Assembly (NCBI GenBank): GCA_905214225.1
Contig: CAJMLL010000017.1
Location: 1 to 52,309 of the forward strand
Source of the DNA: an uncultured bacterium
GTDB lineage: Bacteria; Bacillota; Clostridia; Peptostreptococcales; Anaerovoracaceae
DNA length: 52,309 nucleotides
Direction of reading: 5' to 3'
In this document: in pieces, positions 35,757-44,188 of the stretch
How positions within the stretch are numbered: the first letter of the stretch is position 1
Layout of the letters: the number at the start of each line of letters is the position of its first letter
The notes under the pieces: generated by a model
What the model saw: the letters and a program-made list of their open reading frames with translations, nothing else
Told to the model about the DNA's origin: nothing
Database searches by the model: none
Translations under genes and position numbers: made by a program

Positions 35757-35807
35757 GAAACTCCGGCACTGTCCAGAAATTACTTTCCGGACAGTGCCGG
35801 AGTTTCC
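35756..35807. terminator. Long perfect hairpin at the crp 3' end
   Basis: GGAAACTCCGGCACTGTCC (35756-35774) pairs perfectly with GGACAGTGCCGGAGTTTCC (35789-35807), a 19-bp stem with a 14-nt loop. The first G is the last base of the crp stop TAG. Base runs at its edges are short on both strands, so it may act in both directions or stabilise mRNA. Confidence 0.65.
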
Positions 35808-35829
35808 TGATAACAGTCCGAGGAGGTAA

Positions 35830-36423
35830 ATGGTGAACAGTTTAGATGAAATCGTAGAGAAATTAAAGGAAGATGAACGGAATCAGTCCTATACAGAGAG
35901 GGGAATCTCCCCGATATTCCAGATCAGCCCCAAGGCCCGCATCCTGATTATCGGCCAGGCGCCGGGGAAAAAGGTTGAGGAGACAGGAATTCCATTTAAT
36001 GATAAATCCGGCGAACGTCTGATGGACTGGATGGGAATCAGCCGGGATGTATTCTATTCCGAGAAAGTCGCCATCATGCCAATGGATTTCTATTATCCGG
36101 GAAAAGCCAAAACCGGCGACCTGCCGCCGCGTCCCTTCATCGCAAAAGAGTATCATAAGGCGCTGCGCAGTGAAATGCCGGAAATCGGCCTGACCATTCT
36201 GAGCGGCGGCTATTCCACACACTACTATCTGAAAAGAAGAGAGCAGAAAAACCTGACGGAAACTGTAAAAGCTTTTCGCGATTACCTTCCGGAATATTTC
36301 CCGATCGTTCACCCGAGCCCGCTGAATAATATCTGGCTGAAGAAAAATCCCTGGTTCGAGGAAGACGTAGTACCGGAGCTCAGAAAGAGGGTCAAGGCTG
36401 TGCTGGAGAAAGGAATATATTAA
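35830..36423 (+). CDS. Uracil-DNA glycosylase family protein
   Basis: A 197-residue protein. Family marks: ILIIGQAPGKKVEETGIPF, NDKSGERLMDWM and the C-terminal IVHPSPLNNIW loop, of the type in family 4-like and uncharacterised UDG-fold proteins (no iron-sulfur cysteines). GQAPG instead of GEAPG is unusual for active family 4 enzymes. Likely DNA base excision or a related hydrolase. AGGAGG is only 3 bases from ATG 35830; GTG 35833 has better spacing. Followed 3 bp later by the YfcE gene. Confidence 0.85.
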   Translation: MVNSLDEIVEKLKEDERNQSYTERGISPIFQISPKARILIIGQAPGKKVEETGIPFNDKSGERLMDWMGISRDVFYSEKVAIMPMDFYYPGKAKTGDLPPRPFIAKEYHKALRSEMPEIGLTILSGGYSTHYYLKRREQKNLTETVKAFRDYLPEYFPIVHPSPLNNIWLKKNPWFEEDVVPELRKRVKAVLEKGIY

Positions 36424-36426
36424 TTT

Positions 36427-36981
36427 ATGAAACTAATGATTGCCTCAGATATACATGGATCCGCGTATTACTGCAGAATGCTGATGGAAGCATTTAAAGA
36501 GGAAGGGGCAGACCGGCTTCTTTTACTTGGCGACATTCTCTATCACGGTCCGCGCAACGATTTCCCGAAGGACTACGCACCGAAAGAAGTATTTGCGATG
36601 CTGAATGAGCAGAAATCAAAGATATTCGCTGTCCGCGGAAACTGCGACACGGAAGTGGATCAGATGGTGCTGGTATTTCCGATCATGGCAGAATATGCAG
36701 TATTTACAGCCGGCAGTCATCTGATTTATGCATCTCACGGCCATCATTATAATCAGCATAACCCGCTGCCATTTCAGAAAGGGGACATCATGCTCTGCGG
36801 GCATACCCATGTTCCGGCCTGGGAAGATTTTGGACAGCAGAATATGTATCTGAATCCGGGATCTGTTTCCATTCCCAAGGACGGCAGCCCGAACAGCTAT
36901 ATGACGCTGGAAAATGAGACCTTTATCTGGAAAAACCTGGAGAACGGTGAAGAGTATCATCTGCTGGAGCTGGACAATTAG
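36427..36981 (+). CDS. yfcE: YfcE-like metallophosphodiesterase
   Basis: A 184-residue metallophosphoesterase: MIASDIHGSAYY (metal D and H), LLLLGDILYHGPRN, VRGNCDTEVD (active-site N and D), YASHGHHYN and MLCGHTHVP complete the five motifs. The family hydrolyses phosphodiesters with manganese; natural substrate unknown. Its start lies 3 bp after the UDG gene, so they form an operon. Confidence 0.92.
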   Translation: MKLMIASDIHGSAYYCRMLMEAFKEEGADRLLLLGDILYHGPRNDFPKDYAPKEVFAMLNEQKSKIFAVRGNCDTEVDQMVLVFPIMAEYAVFTAGSHLIYASHGHHYNQHNPLPFQKGDIMLCGHTHVPAWEDFGQQNMYLNPGSVSIPKDGSPNSYMTLENETFIWKNLENGEEYHLLELDN

Positions 36982-37133
36982 TCAATGCACGGAATGCTGG
37001 CTGAGCAGCGTCCGGACATCTGTACCGATTTAAGGATTTGCTGTCGGAGCCGCTGATATTTCAATCAGGACAACATTCCGCAGAAAGATGAAAAGAAGCG
37101 GCGATAATCGATTCAGAATGGAGATAAGAAATA

Positions 37134-38465
37134 ATGACAGAAACAACAGAACGCATTCTACAGATGATTCAGCAGAGTCCGACGGCTTTTCATGCCGTTG
37201 AAACCGTAAGGAACGAGCTGAAAGAGCGGGGCTTTATCCGTCTGCAGGAAACTCGTCCGTGGGCCCTGCAGCCCGGCGGCCGCTACTATGTCATCCGGAA
37301 TCATTCTTCGGTAATTTCTTTCCGGATGCCGGAGAAAAAGCCGCGCAGTTTCCGCGTTACCGCAAGTCACAGCGACTCGCCATGCTTCAAGCTGAAGGCG
37401 GATCCTGAGATGCAGGCATCCGGCGCCTACATTAAGCTGAACGTGGAGCGCTATGGGGGCATGATTATCCGGAGCTGGCTCGACCGGCCCCTTTCCCTTG
37501 CCGGGCGGATTTTTGTCCGGGAAGATGGCGGCCTCCGCGAAAAGCTGGTGAATATCGACCGCGACCTTCTGATGATTCCTTCCCTTGCGATTCACATGGA
37601 CCGGAAGGTGAACCAGGGACAGGCGCTGAACCTGCAGACCGACATGCTTCCTGTAATTTCCGCATTTGGGGAGAAAGGCCGTGAAGATGAAGCGGCGGAA
37701 GGAAAGGTAAAGGCGCTTCTGGCAGAAGAAGCCGGCCTTCCGGCAGAAGACATCCTTGGCGGGGATATTTTTGTCTATAACAGGATGAAGCCGATCGTCT
37801 GGGGCGAGCATCAGGAATTCATCTCCTCGGGACGGCTGGATGACCTGGAGTGTTGTTTCACGACGCTGCTGGGATTCACGGACGCCGCGGAGAAGGACCT
37901 GGAGGACGTGGTCCGCATGCACTCCGTATTCGACAATGAAGAAGTCGGAAGCGGAACGGCCCAGGGCGCGGACTCGACCTTCCTGCAGGATGTCATGACA
38001 AGAATCGCAGAAGCCTGCGGATGCTCCCGCGACGAGTTCCTGGCTGCCGCGGCCGCCAGTCTCATGCTGTCTTGCGACAATGCCCACGCCGTCCACCCGA
38101 ACCACGCAGAAAAGGCGGATCCGGTGAACCGTCCCCGCATGAATCACGGCATTGTACTGAAGTATGACGCCAGCCAGAAATATACCACCGACGGATTTTC
38201 CGGTGCTTACGTGAAACTCCTCTGCGAACAGCAGGGCATTCCGGTGCAGGTCTTCACTAACCGCTCCGACATGCCGGGCGGGTCCACACTGGGAAACATT
38301 TCTCAGGCACACGTTTCCATGCGCACTGCGGATATCGGCCTTCCGCAGCTGGCCATGCACTCCGCTTATGAAACTGCAGGCGCCCGGGACCCGGAATATC
38401 TACGCCGCCTCGCATCCGCATTTTTTATCGCCCGGCCGCTTGATTTCTCAGAGGTTGATGCATGA
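37134..38465 (+). CDS. apeB: M18 family aminopeptidase
   Basis: A 443-residue zinc aminopeptidase acting on N-terminal acidic or neutral residues. Motifs: VTASHSDSPCFKLK (first zinc histidine), SSGRLDDLECC (bridging aspartate), DNEEVGSGTAQGADS (catalytic glutamates), SCDNAHAVHPNH and MPGGSTLGNIS with a final HSAYET (zinc histidine). Full length. GGAGATAAG precedes the start. It overlaps the next short frame by 4 bp (ATGA). Confidence 0.94.
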   Translation: MTETTERILQMIQQSPTAFHAVETVRNELKERGFIRLQETRPWALQPGGRYYVIRNHSSVISFRMPEKKPRSFRVTASHSDSPCFKLKADPEMQASGAYIKLNVERYGGMIIRSWLDRPLSLAGRIFVREDGGLREKLVNIDRDLLMIPSLAIHMDRKVNQGQALNLQTDMLPVISAFGEKGREDEAAEGKVKALLAEEAGLPAEDILGGDIFVYNRMKPIVWGEHQEFISSGRLDDLECCFTTLLGFTDAAEKDLEDVVRMHSVFDNEEVGSGTAQGADSTFLQDVMTRIAEACGCSRDEFLAAAAASLMLSCDNAHAVHPNHAEKADPVNRPRMNHGIVLKYDASQKYTTDGFSGAYVKLLCEQQGIPVQVFTNRSDMPGGSTLGNISQAHVSMRTADIGLPQLAMHSAYETAGARDPEYLRRLASAFFIARPLDFSEVDA

Positions 38466-38704
38466 ATACGGACAAAAAAGAAAAGGCAAGGGAATTAACG
38501 CCTGCCGAAAAACGCCGGATGGATCACTTTCGTGAAATCAGTAATAAGCTGCAGAATGAGGGTTATCAGCAGTATGAACTGACCATCAGCATGGTGCGTT
38601 CCTGCCAGTTGAAAATAAATGTTTCTCGAGATGTTCAGGATTCCGTGGTTATTACCACGGAATCTTTCTTTCTTATTGGGTATAGTAATTACCGTAAGAG
38701 ATGA
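38462..38704 (+). pseudogene. DUF3267-type gene truncated after its N-terminus
   Basis: The first ~50 residues (TPAEKRRMDHFREISNKL, EGYQQYELTISMVR) match the start of DUF3267 metalloprotease-like membrane proteins. The homology ends at SMVR, and the frame then runs through a terminator hairpin (38639-38670). The hydrophobic spans and HExxH of the family are lost. It overlaps the aminopeptidase stop by ATGA, so the intact gene was in that operon. Confidence 0.65.
38639..38670 (+). terminator. Intrinsic terminator of the aminopeptidase unit
   Basis: GATTCCGTGGT pairs perfectly with ACCACGGAATC over TATT, followed by TTTCTTTC. It lies inside the truncated DUF3267 frame. Confidence 0.8.
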
Positions 38705-38766
38705 AAAGACGCAGGGCGGAGGATCCGCCGGCAGACAAATAGAAACCGCAAGAAAGGAAGAGTACG

Positions 38767-40395
38767 ATGAGCAGAATTTTAGATTTAAAGAAAAGTGTTT
38801 ATGAACTGGTAACGGAATATCCGGAGCTGGCTGAACTTATGGCGGCCCTCGGCTTCACGGAGATCACGAAGAAGGCGGCGCTGAATACGGTGGGCCGGAT
38901 GATGACGATTCCGAAGGGAGCAGAGATCAAGGATATTGATTTTCATTATGTTGTTTCGGTTCTGCAGAAAGCGGGATTTACTCTGGTGGGCCTTCCGGAG
39001 GGCTTCAGACCCTATCCTCATCAGGACAGTGACGATATTTCACAGGCTCCCGCTCAGAAAAGCAGCGGAACGGCGGATTCCGGCGTTACAGAGCGTGAAG
39101 CAAAGCTGGCCGGTTACGTAAAAAGACTCAGCGAAGGCGAAGACCTGGAGAAGGTAAGGGAAGATTTCGTAAAGAACTTTAAGGACGTCGATGCGGCTGA
39201 AATCGCAAAGGCCGAGCAGACACTGATTTCCTCCGGTGTTCCGGTCACGGATGTCCAGAGACTCTGCGACGTGCATTCCGCGCTCTTCCACGGCGCAACC
39301 AGAACCGAGCAGATCGCCAATGCGGAGAAAGCCGTGCAGGCGTCCCTTCAGGGCCAGAATAAAAAACCGGCGCCGCTGCACCGTCAGGACGGCGCCGATG
39401 AGAAATACCACAAGCTCTGCGAGACGGAAGGCCATCCGCTGCAGATTCTGAGACTGGAAAACGACGCCATCAGCAGTCAGCTGAAAAATCTGCGTGCCGC
39501 GATGAAATCCGGCGAGGACGTGCCGGCTCAGCTTGACCGCACCCGCCAGATTGCGCTGCATTACGCGAAGAAGGGCGATCTTCTGTATCCGCTTCTGAAG
39601 AATAAATATGAGTTCTCCGGCCCGTCCGATGTCATGTGGAGTGTGGACGATGAAATCCGTGACGATCTGAAAGTCCTGGCAGAAGACCTTCAGCGCGATT
39701 CTTCCATGATCCGCGACAAGGCCTGGAATTCCCGCATGGATGCTGTTCTGACCCGCGCAGAAGAGATGGTCTATAAAGAAGAAAACATTCTGTTCCCGCT
39801 CTGCGCCAAGTTATTCTCTGAGGAAGAGTGGAAGCAGATCGCAAGAGACCACCAAGATTACGAGCTCTGCCTGATCAATGAAGCACCGGTCTGGCAAGAG
39901 GCTGTCAGCGAAGATAAGGTGCTGACCGCCGCATCCTATAACGGTCAGAAGACAGGCGAGGAGCTGGCTGCGGCTAAGGGTGCAGAGGCGAAAGGCTCAG
40001 ATCAGGAAATCGTTTTCGGTTCCGGTCACATGAACAGGGATCAGCTTGAAGCCATGCTGAATACGATCCCGATGGAAATTACCTTTATCGATGATCAGAA
40101 CATCAATCGCTACTTCAACGATAACGGCGAGCCAAAGCTGTTCAAGCGTCCGCTGATGGCTCTGGACCGCGAGGTTTTCTCCTGCCATCCGCCAAAAATT
40201 GAGCCGATGGTCAGAATGATTCTGCAGGAATTCCGCGACGGTAAGGAAGATTCCGTGGAAGTCTGGAACAGCCGCGCAGGCGAGCCTGTGCTGATCCGCT
40301 ACATGGCCGTCCGCGATAAAGAAGGAAACTACCTGGGCACGATGGAACTCGTTCAGAGAATGGGCTTCGCCAAAAAACACTTTGATGAAGAGTAA
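38767..40395 (+). CDS. DUF1858-DUF438-PAS sensor-like protein
   Basis: A 542-residue cytosolic protein. Residues ~5-75 are DUF1858-like (VYELVTEYPELAELMAALGF, then VGRMMTI). Residues ~110-180 are DUF438 (KLAGYVKRLSEGEDLEKVREDFVKNF). Residues ~210-385 form a hemerythrin-like four-helix region (EGHPLQILRLEN, ALHYAKKGDLLYPLL, VYKEENILFPL) with His/Glu residues able to hold a di-iron site. Residues ~415-535 are a PAS domain (IPMEITFIDDQNINRYFN, CHPPK). This order is common in anaerobes and is thought to sense oxygen or nitric oxide. AAGAAAGGAAG precedes the start. Confidence 0.88.
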   Translation: MSRILDLKKSVYELVTEYPELAELMAALGFTEITKKAALNTVGRMMTIPKGAEIKDIDFHYVVSVLQKAGFTLVGLPEGFRPYPHQDSDDISQAPAQKSSGTADSGVTEREAKLAGYVKRLSEGEDLEKVREDFVKNFKDVDAAEIAKAEQTLISSGVPVTDVQRLCDVHSALFHGATRTEQIANAEKAVQASLQGQNKKPAPLHRQDGADEKYHKLCETEGHPLQILRLENDAISSQLKNLRAAMKSGEDVPAQLDRTRQIALHYAKKGDLLYPLLKNKYEFSGPSDVMWSVDDEIRDDLKVLAEDLQRDSSMIRDKAWNSRMDAVLTRAEEMVYKEENILFPLCAKLFSEEEWKQIARDHQDYELCLINEAPVWQEAVSEDKVLTAASYNGQKTGEELAAAKGAEAKGSDQEIVFGSGHMNRDQLEAMLNTIPMEITFIDDQNINRYFNDNGEPKLFKRPLMALDREVFSCHPPKIEPMVRMILQEFRDGKEDSVEVWNSRAGEPVLIRYMAVRDKEGNYLGTMELVQRMGFAKKHFDEE

Positions 40396-40461
40396 AGTGG
40401 AAAATAAAACGGAAGAGTCTGGAAGCCGGTATTCATGCGACAGCATGAATAAATATATGGG

Positions 40462-40507
40462 AAAAAGTCGGGAAATCTGCTTATAAGAGCCTTTTCCCGG
40501 CTTTTTT
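40462..40507 (+). terminator. Terminator after the DUF438 gene
   Basis: AGTCGGGAAA pairs with TTTCCCGGCT (one wobble), followed by a run of T. Confidence 0.7.
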
Positions 40508-40526
40508 CTTGTCGTCTATTCCTATT

Positions 40527-40547
40527 CGTCAGACGACAACAAGATTC
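40527..40547. repeat. 21-bp intergenic repeat, copy 1
   Basis: CGTCAGACGACAACAAGATTC differs from copy 2 (43239-43259) at one base. Both copies follow the T-run of a terminator within about 25 bp, and a CGTCT lies ahead of each, able to pair with AGACG. Confidence 0.55.
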
Positions 40548-40602
40548 ACGTCGGCACGTGGAATCATGATAGCGAAGTCTCCAAAAACTTGTAACAAACC
40601 GC

Positions 40603-40631
40603 TTGACAAGCCTTATGTAATAATATACATT
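40603..40631 (+). promoter_or_regulatory. Probable promoter of the sirtuin-macrodomain unit
   Basis: TTGACA (40603-40608), 17 bp and TACATT (40626-40631). The leader is about 210 nt. It contains a 58-codon open frame (40681-40857). Confidence 0.5.
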
Positions 40632-40680
40632 ACAATTATAAGATATATAAAGCAATAAATCCTGATGGATAATATCCAGC

Positions 40681-40857
40681 ATGAAAAAGCGGTGGAAAAG
40701 CAAGGTGGAAAACAGCCGGTGGGATCGGGCAGCGAAAAACAACTGCTGGAAAAGACCGGTGGAGAAGGCTGAAGGCTGCGGCCTGTCTGGAATGGCGCCC
40801 GATTGCGCGGAATCCGGACCAGCACCGAAATCAGAAAGGAAGTGCGGTGATGTTTGA
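40681..40857 (+). other. Short leader open frame, Trp/Lys/Arg-rich
   Basis: ATG 40681 opens 58 codons ending in TGA over the start of the sirtuin gene. The peptide begins MKKRWKSKVENSRWDRAAK and the DNA contains several near-copies of GGTGGAAAA. No clear ribosome site precedes it. It could be a leader peptide coupled to the sirtuin start, a remnant, or chance. Confidence 0.3.
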
Positions 40858-41788
40858 AGAGCTTTTTACAGGGGGAAGAACAGTAACAACAGATAAGCGC
40901 TCGTACGAGCAGCAGATTGCGCTCTTGAAGGAGCAGCTGGAAAAGGCAGATGCTGTGGTAATCGGCGCAGGAGCGGGCCTTTCCACGTCGGCAGGGTTTA
41001 CTTACGGAGGAGAGCGGTTTATGAAATATTTCCGGGATTTCCATGAGCGGTATGGAATCCGGGATATGTATTCCGGAGGATTCTATCCATTCGAGCGGCC
41101 GGAGATTTTCTGGGCCTGGTGGAGCCGGGCGATTTACTTCAACCGTTATGTGAAGATCCCATCCGACGTGTACGACAACCTGCACAGGCTCGTTCTTGAT
41201 AAGGATTATTTTGTCCTGACCACCAATGTCGACCACTGCTTCCAGAAAGCCGGATTCGATAAGAAGCGTCTGTTCTACACGCAGGGCGATTACGGCCTGT
41301 TCCAGACGGAAGACGGCAGAAACGGAAAGACCTATGATAATCAGGAATGGGTGGAGAAGACCATGGAAGCACAGGGCTTTGTCTGCGGAAGTGACGGATT
41401 CTTCCAGCTGCCGGAGGACCAGCCGCTGAAGATGGAAATTCCGACGGAACTGATTCCAAGAAGCCCGGAAGACGGAAGTCCGCTGACCACGAACCTGCGT
41501 GTCGACTCCGCTTTTGTTGAGGATGAGGGATGGCACCGTGCGGCAGACCGCTATGAGGATTTCCTCAGAAGACACAGGAACCTGCATGTGCTTTATCTCG
41601 AACTCGGGGTTGGCATGAACACGCCGGTGATTATCAAGTTCCCGTTCTGGCAGTATACGATGAAGAACAAGAATGCGTTCTATGCCTGCGTGAATTACGG
41701 AGAGGCCGCCTGCAGTGAGGCGATCTCAGACCGCAGCGTCTGCCTGGACGCAGACATCGCCCGGGTGCTCCGCGACCTGCTGGCATAG
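40850..41788 (+). CDS. Class M sirtuin (SirTM), protein ADP-ribosyltransferase type
   Basis: A 312-residue Sir2-fold protein. NAD-binding motifs: VIGAGAGLSTSAGF (~residues 36-49) and LTTNVDHCFQKAGF. In the position of the catalytic histidine the sequence reads YTQGDYGLFQ, with glutamine, as in the SirTM branch described in Staphylococcus and Streptococcus, which ADP-ribosylates the lipoylated GcvH-like protein instead of deacetylating. The zinc-finger cysteines of classical sirtuins are lacking. AAGGAAG precedes ATG 40850. The macrodomain gene follows 24 bp later. Confidence 0.9.
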   Translation: MFEELFTGGRTVTTDKRSYEQQIALLKEQLEKADAVVIGAGAGLSTSAGFTYGGERFMKYFRDFHERYGIRDMYSGGFYPFERPEIFWAWWSRAIYFNRYVKIPSDVYDNLHRLVLDKDYFVLTTNVDHCFQKAGFDKKRLFYTQGDYGLFQTEDGRNGKTYDNQEWVEKTMEAQGFVCGSDGFFQLPEDQPLKMEIPTELIPRSPEDGSPLTTNLRVDSAFVEDEGWHRAADRYEDFLRRHRNLHVLYLELGVGMNTPVIIKFPFWQYTMKNKNAFYACVNYGEAACSEAISDRSVCLDADIARVLRDLLA

Positions 41789-41812
41789 GATAGGAAAGGA
41801 GAGGAGAGGGAC

Positions 41813-42598
41813 ATGACACAGACAGAAAGAAGAATCTGGCTGATCCGTGCGCTTCAGCAGGAGATGCCGGAATATTCGGAGGTTGATATTCCAGAAGATG
41901 AACAGGGGCAGCGCTGGCTTCTCCGCGGGCTGATGAACGTCCGCATGCCAGGCCCGGCGTCTGATGAATTTCTGAATGTGCAGAACGCCTATCTTCAGCA
42001 GCGGACAAAAGAAAAAGGCCAGGTGGATCCGGAGGGGCTGACCCCGTCATCCCTTGATCCCCGGCTTTATATCTGGCAGGGGGACATCACCCGCCTGGCG
42101 GCAGACGCGATTACCAATGCCTGCAACAGCAAACTGCTGGGATGTTTTCAGCCGAACCACAACTGCATCGATAACATCGAACATACAATGGCGGGTGTAC
42201 AGATGCGTCTGGCCTGTTATAATATGATGCGCAGGCAGGGACACGATGAGAGAACCGGAGAGTGCAAGGTCACTTCCGGATATAACCTCCCGGCAAAATA
42301 TGTTCTGCATACGGTCGGACCGATCGTGCAGGGACCGCTTACAGCAAGACACAGAAGTCAGCTGGCATCCTGCTACCGGTCATGCCTTGAAGCAGCATCC
42401 GCTCACGGCTGCAGAAACGCAGCCTTCTGCTGCATTTCTACCGGTGTGTTTATGTTTCCGAAGAAGGAGGCCGCAGAGATTGCGGTAACGACGGTACGGA
42501 AATGGCTGGATGACCACCCGGATGCGCCGCTTCAGAAAGTGATCTTCAATGTCTTTAAGGACAGTGACCGGGAAATCTATGAGCATCTGCTTGGATAA
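41813..42598 (+). CDS. Zinc-containing macrodomain, protein-ADP-ribose hydrolase
   Basis: A 261-residue protein. An N-terminal helical part (~90 residues) precedes a macrodomain: IWQGDITRLAADAITNACN, LLGCFQPNHNCIDN (zinc Cys and His ligands of the SirTM-linked branch), VTSGYNLPAKYVLHTVGP and CISTGVFMFPKKEAA (phosphate loop with additional zinc ligand). Such enzymes remove the ADP-ribose put on by SirTM. It forms an operon with the sirtuin. AGGAAAGGAGAGGAG precedes the start. Confidence 0.92.
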   Translation: MTQTERRIWLIRALQQEMPEYSEVDIPEDEQGQRWLLRGLMNVRMPGPASDEFLNVQNAYLQQRTKEKGQVDPEGLTPSSLDPRLYIWQGDITRLAADAITNACNSKLLGCFQPNHNCIDNIEHTMAGVQMRLACYNMMRRQGHDERTGECKVTSGYNLPAKYVLHTVGPIVQGPLTARHRSQLASCYRSCLEAASAHGCRNAAFCCISTGVFMFPKKEAAEIAVTTVRKWLDDHPDAPLQKVIFNVFKDSDREIYEHLLG

Positions 42599-42635
42599 TT
42601 AAAGATATTCCATCTGCAGAAGAAATGGAGGGTTT

Positions 42636-43082
42636 ATGCAGATATCAACCAAATTCACAATCGCAATTCACATTCTGACCGCAATAACCTATTTTTCGGA
42701 TGATTACGAGATAACCAGTAAATTTCTTGCCGCGAGTGTGGGCAGCAACCCGGTAATTATCCGGAATCTCATGTCTAATCTCAGAGAGGCGGGGATCATC
42801 GAAAGCCGTCAGGGAAAGAGCGGCGCCAAAATTACCCGTCCGCTGGATCAGATCACATTCCTGGACATTTACCGCGCAGTGGAAACCGGCAGCCAGAAAG
42901 AACTGTTCCACTTTCATGAAAATCCAAATCCGCTGTGTCCGGTTGGCCGGAATATTCATCAGAGCCTGAATCAGACGCTGGAAGAAATTCAGGAGAAATT
43001 TGAGACGGAACTCAGCCGGCATACGATCGAGGATGTGTATGATTCAACTGTCGATGCGATCCGGAAAGAAAAAGCTGTGTAG
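42636..43082 (+). CDS. Rrf2-family transcriptional regulator
   Basis: A 148-residue winged-helix protein: ISTKFTIAIHILTAITYF at the start, FLAASVGSNPVIIRNLMSNL (recognition helix) and GAKITRPLDQITFLDIYRAVE. Iron-sulfur Rrf2 members have three cysteines near residues 90-105; this one has only the one in NPLCPVG, so it is more like the YwnA/CymR-type or redox one-cysteine branch. It is 37 bp after the macrodomain gene and may regulate the ADP-ribosylation unit. Confidence 0.88.
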   Translation: MQISTKFTIAIHILTAITYFSDDYEITSKFLAASVGSNPVIIRNLMSNLREAGIIESRQGKSGAKITRPLDQITFLDIYRAVETGSQKELFHFHENPNPLCPVGRNIHQSLNQTLEEIQEKFETELSRHTIEDVYDSTVDAIRKEKAV

Positions 43083-43187
43083 AATGTACAAAAGAGATTT
43101 TATTTACATTAATGATAAAGATGATGGATGATTTCGGATTTGGTCATATTTGATCTGACCCAGCGGACGGAAACCATACTGCCGGGT

Positions 43188-43228
43188 AACTGACCTGTCA
43201 CATCAGGAGGTGTGACAGGTCAGTTTTT
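43188..43228 (+). terminator. Terminator after the Rrf2 gene
   Basis: AACTGACCTGTCAC pairs perfectly with GTGACAGGTCAGTT over 10 nt, followed by TTT. Confidence 0.85.
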
Positions 43229-43238
43229 ATCGTCTTTA

Positions 43239-43259
43239 CGTCAGACGACGACAAGATTC
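43239..43259. repeat. 21-bp intergenic repeat, copy 2
   Basis: CGTCAGACGACGACAAGATTC, one base different from copy 1 at 40527-40547, in the same position relative to a terminator. It is followed by a GCCGGG/CCCGG-rich hairpin. Confidence 0.55.
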
Positions 43260-43306
43260 CCGGGCATCCGCCCGGCGCTTCAGTGCCGGAATGGCTGAAC
43301 TTTTTA

Positions 43307-44188
43307 TCATTTCCGCCGCAGCGCTTCTTTCACCGCCTGCGTATTCGGCAGAATAATTCCGATCAGAATCAGTGCCATGCCGGCCCACTGAAGCGGGGCA
43401 ACGGATTCATGGAGAACAAAAAATGCCATGAGCATGGAAACCGGAAGTTCTGAGGATGACAGAATGCTGCCCAGTGCCGGGCCGGTGTGAGGCATTCCGA
43501 CCGCGTAGAGAAAGGGCGGGAGGGCGATTCCGAGAATGCCGAGGATGACCGTAAGCGGCAGCATCGGAAGATAGTGCATGGGTGCTGCAAGAAATTCCGG
43601 CGGATAGCAGATCATGATCAGTATAAATCCGCCGGTGGTCATGATGGTGCTTTTTTCAACCGGCGGGATGCCGACACCCACAGTCCCGCTGAACAGGATC
43701 ATTGCAGCATAAGAAACGGCGGAGAGCAGGCCCCAGATAATGCCGGCTCCCAGCTGAATCGTTTCGCCAGAATTGATTACACCCGCAGCAAGCAGTGATC
43801 CTGCGATCAGGATTGCTACAGCTGCGAGTTTTCTTTTTGACGGCAGTTTCCGGTATAGAATAGTTTCAAACAGGGTGTCAATCCAGATGAACTGAAACAG
43901 CAGAACAACAGCAAGGGATGCCGGGACGGTTTCCAGACATTTATAATAAAAGATCGAAGTCAGGGAGGTAGGAATTCCGCAGAGCAGGAGCTGCAGGGCC
44001 TGCCTCTTGCTGATTCTCACTTTGTCCGTAAAAAGAAAAGCCAGCCACATGCAGATGATCCCGATAAGGTACTGGCTGCTGATGACAGCCGACTGGGAAA
44101 AGCCGCGGCTGTACGCGGTTTTGATGAATGTGGACAGCATGCCGTAACTGCAGCCGCCGGCGAAAACGGCGAAAATATAGCGGATCAT
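43307..44188 (-). CDS. EamA/DMT-family transporter
   Basis: A 293-residue membrane protein with ten hydrophobic spans in two EamA repeats (YIFAVFAGGCSYGMLSTFIK at the start; WGLLSAVSYAAMILFSG starting the second; PLQWAGMALILIGIIL at the end). Members export small metabolites such as amino acids; substrate unknown. The start at 44188 is chosen because AGGAGG lies six bases upstream; open sequence beyond is not coding-like. Confidence 0.88.
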   Translation of the reverse strand: MIRYIFAVFAGGCSYGMLSTFIKTAYSRGFSQSAVISSQYLIGIICMWLAFLFTDKVRISKRQALQLLLCGIPTSLTSIFYYKCLETVPASLAVVLLFQFIWIDTLFETILYRKLPSKRKLAAVAILIAGSLLAAGVINSGETIQLGAGIIWGLLSAVSYAAMILFSGTVGVGIPPVEKSTIMTTGGFILIMICYPPEFLAAPMHYLPMLPLTVILGILGIALPPFLYAVGMPHTGPALGSILSSSELPVSMLMAFFVLHESVAPLQWAGMALILIGIILPNTQAVKEALRRK

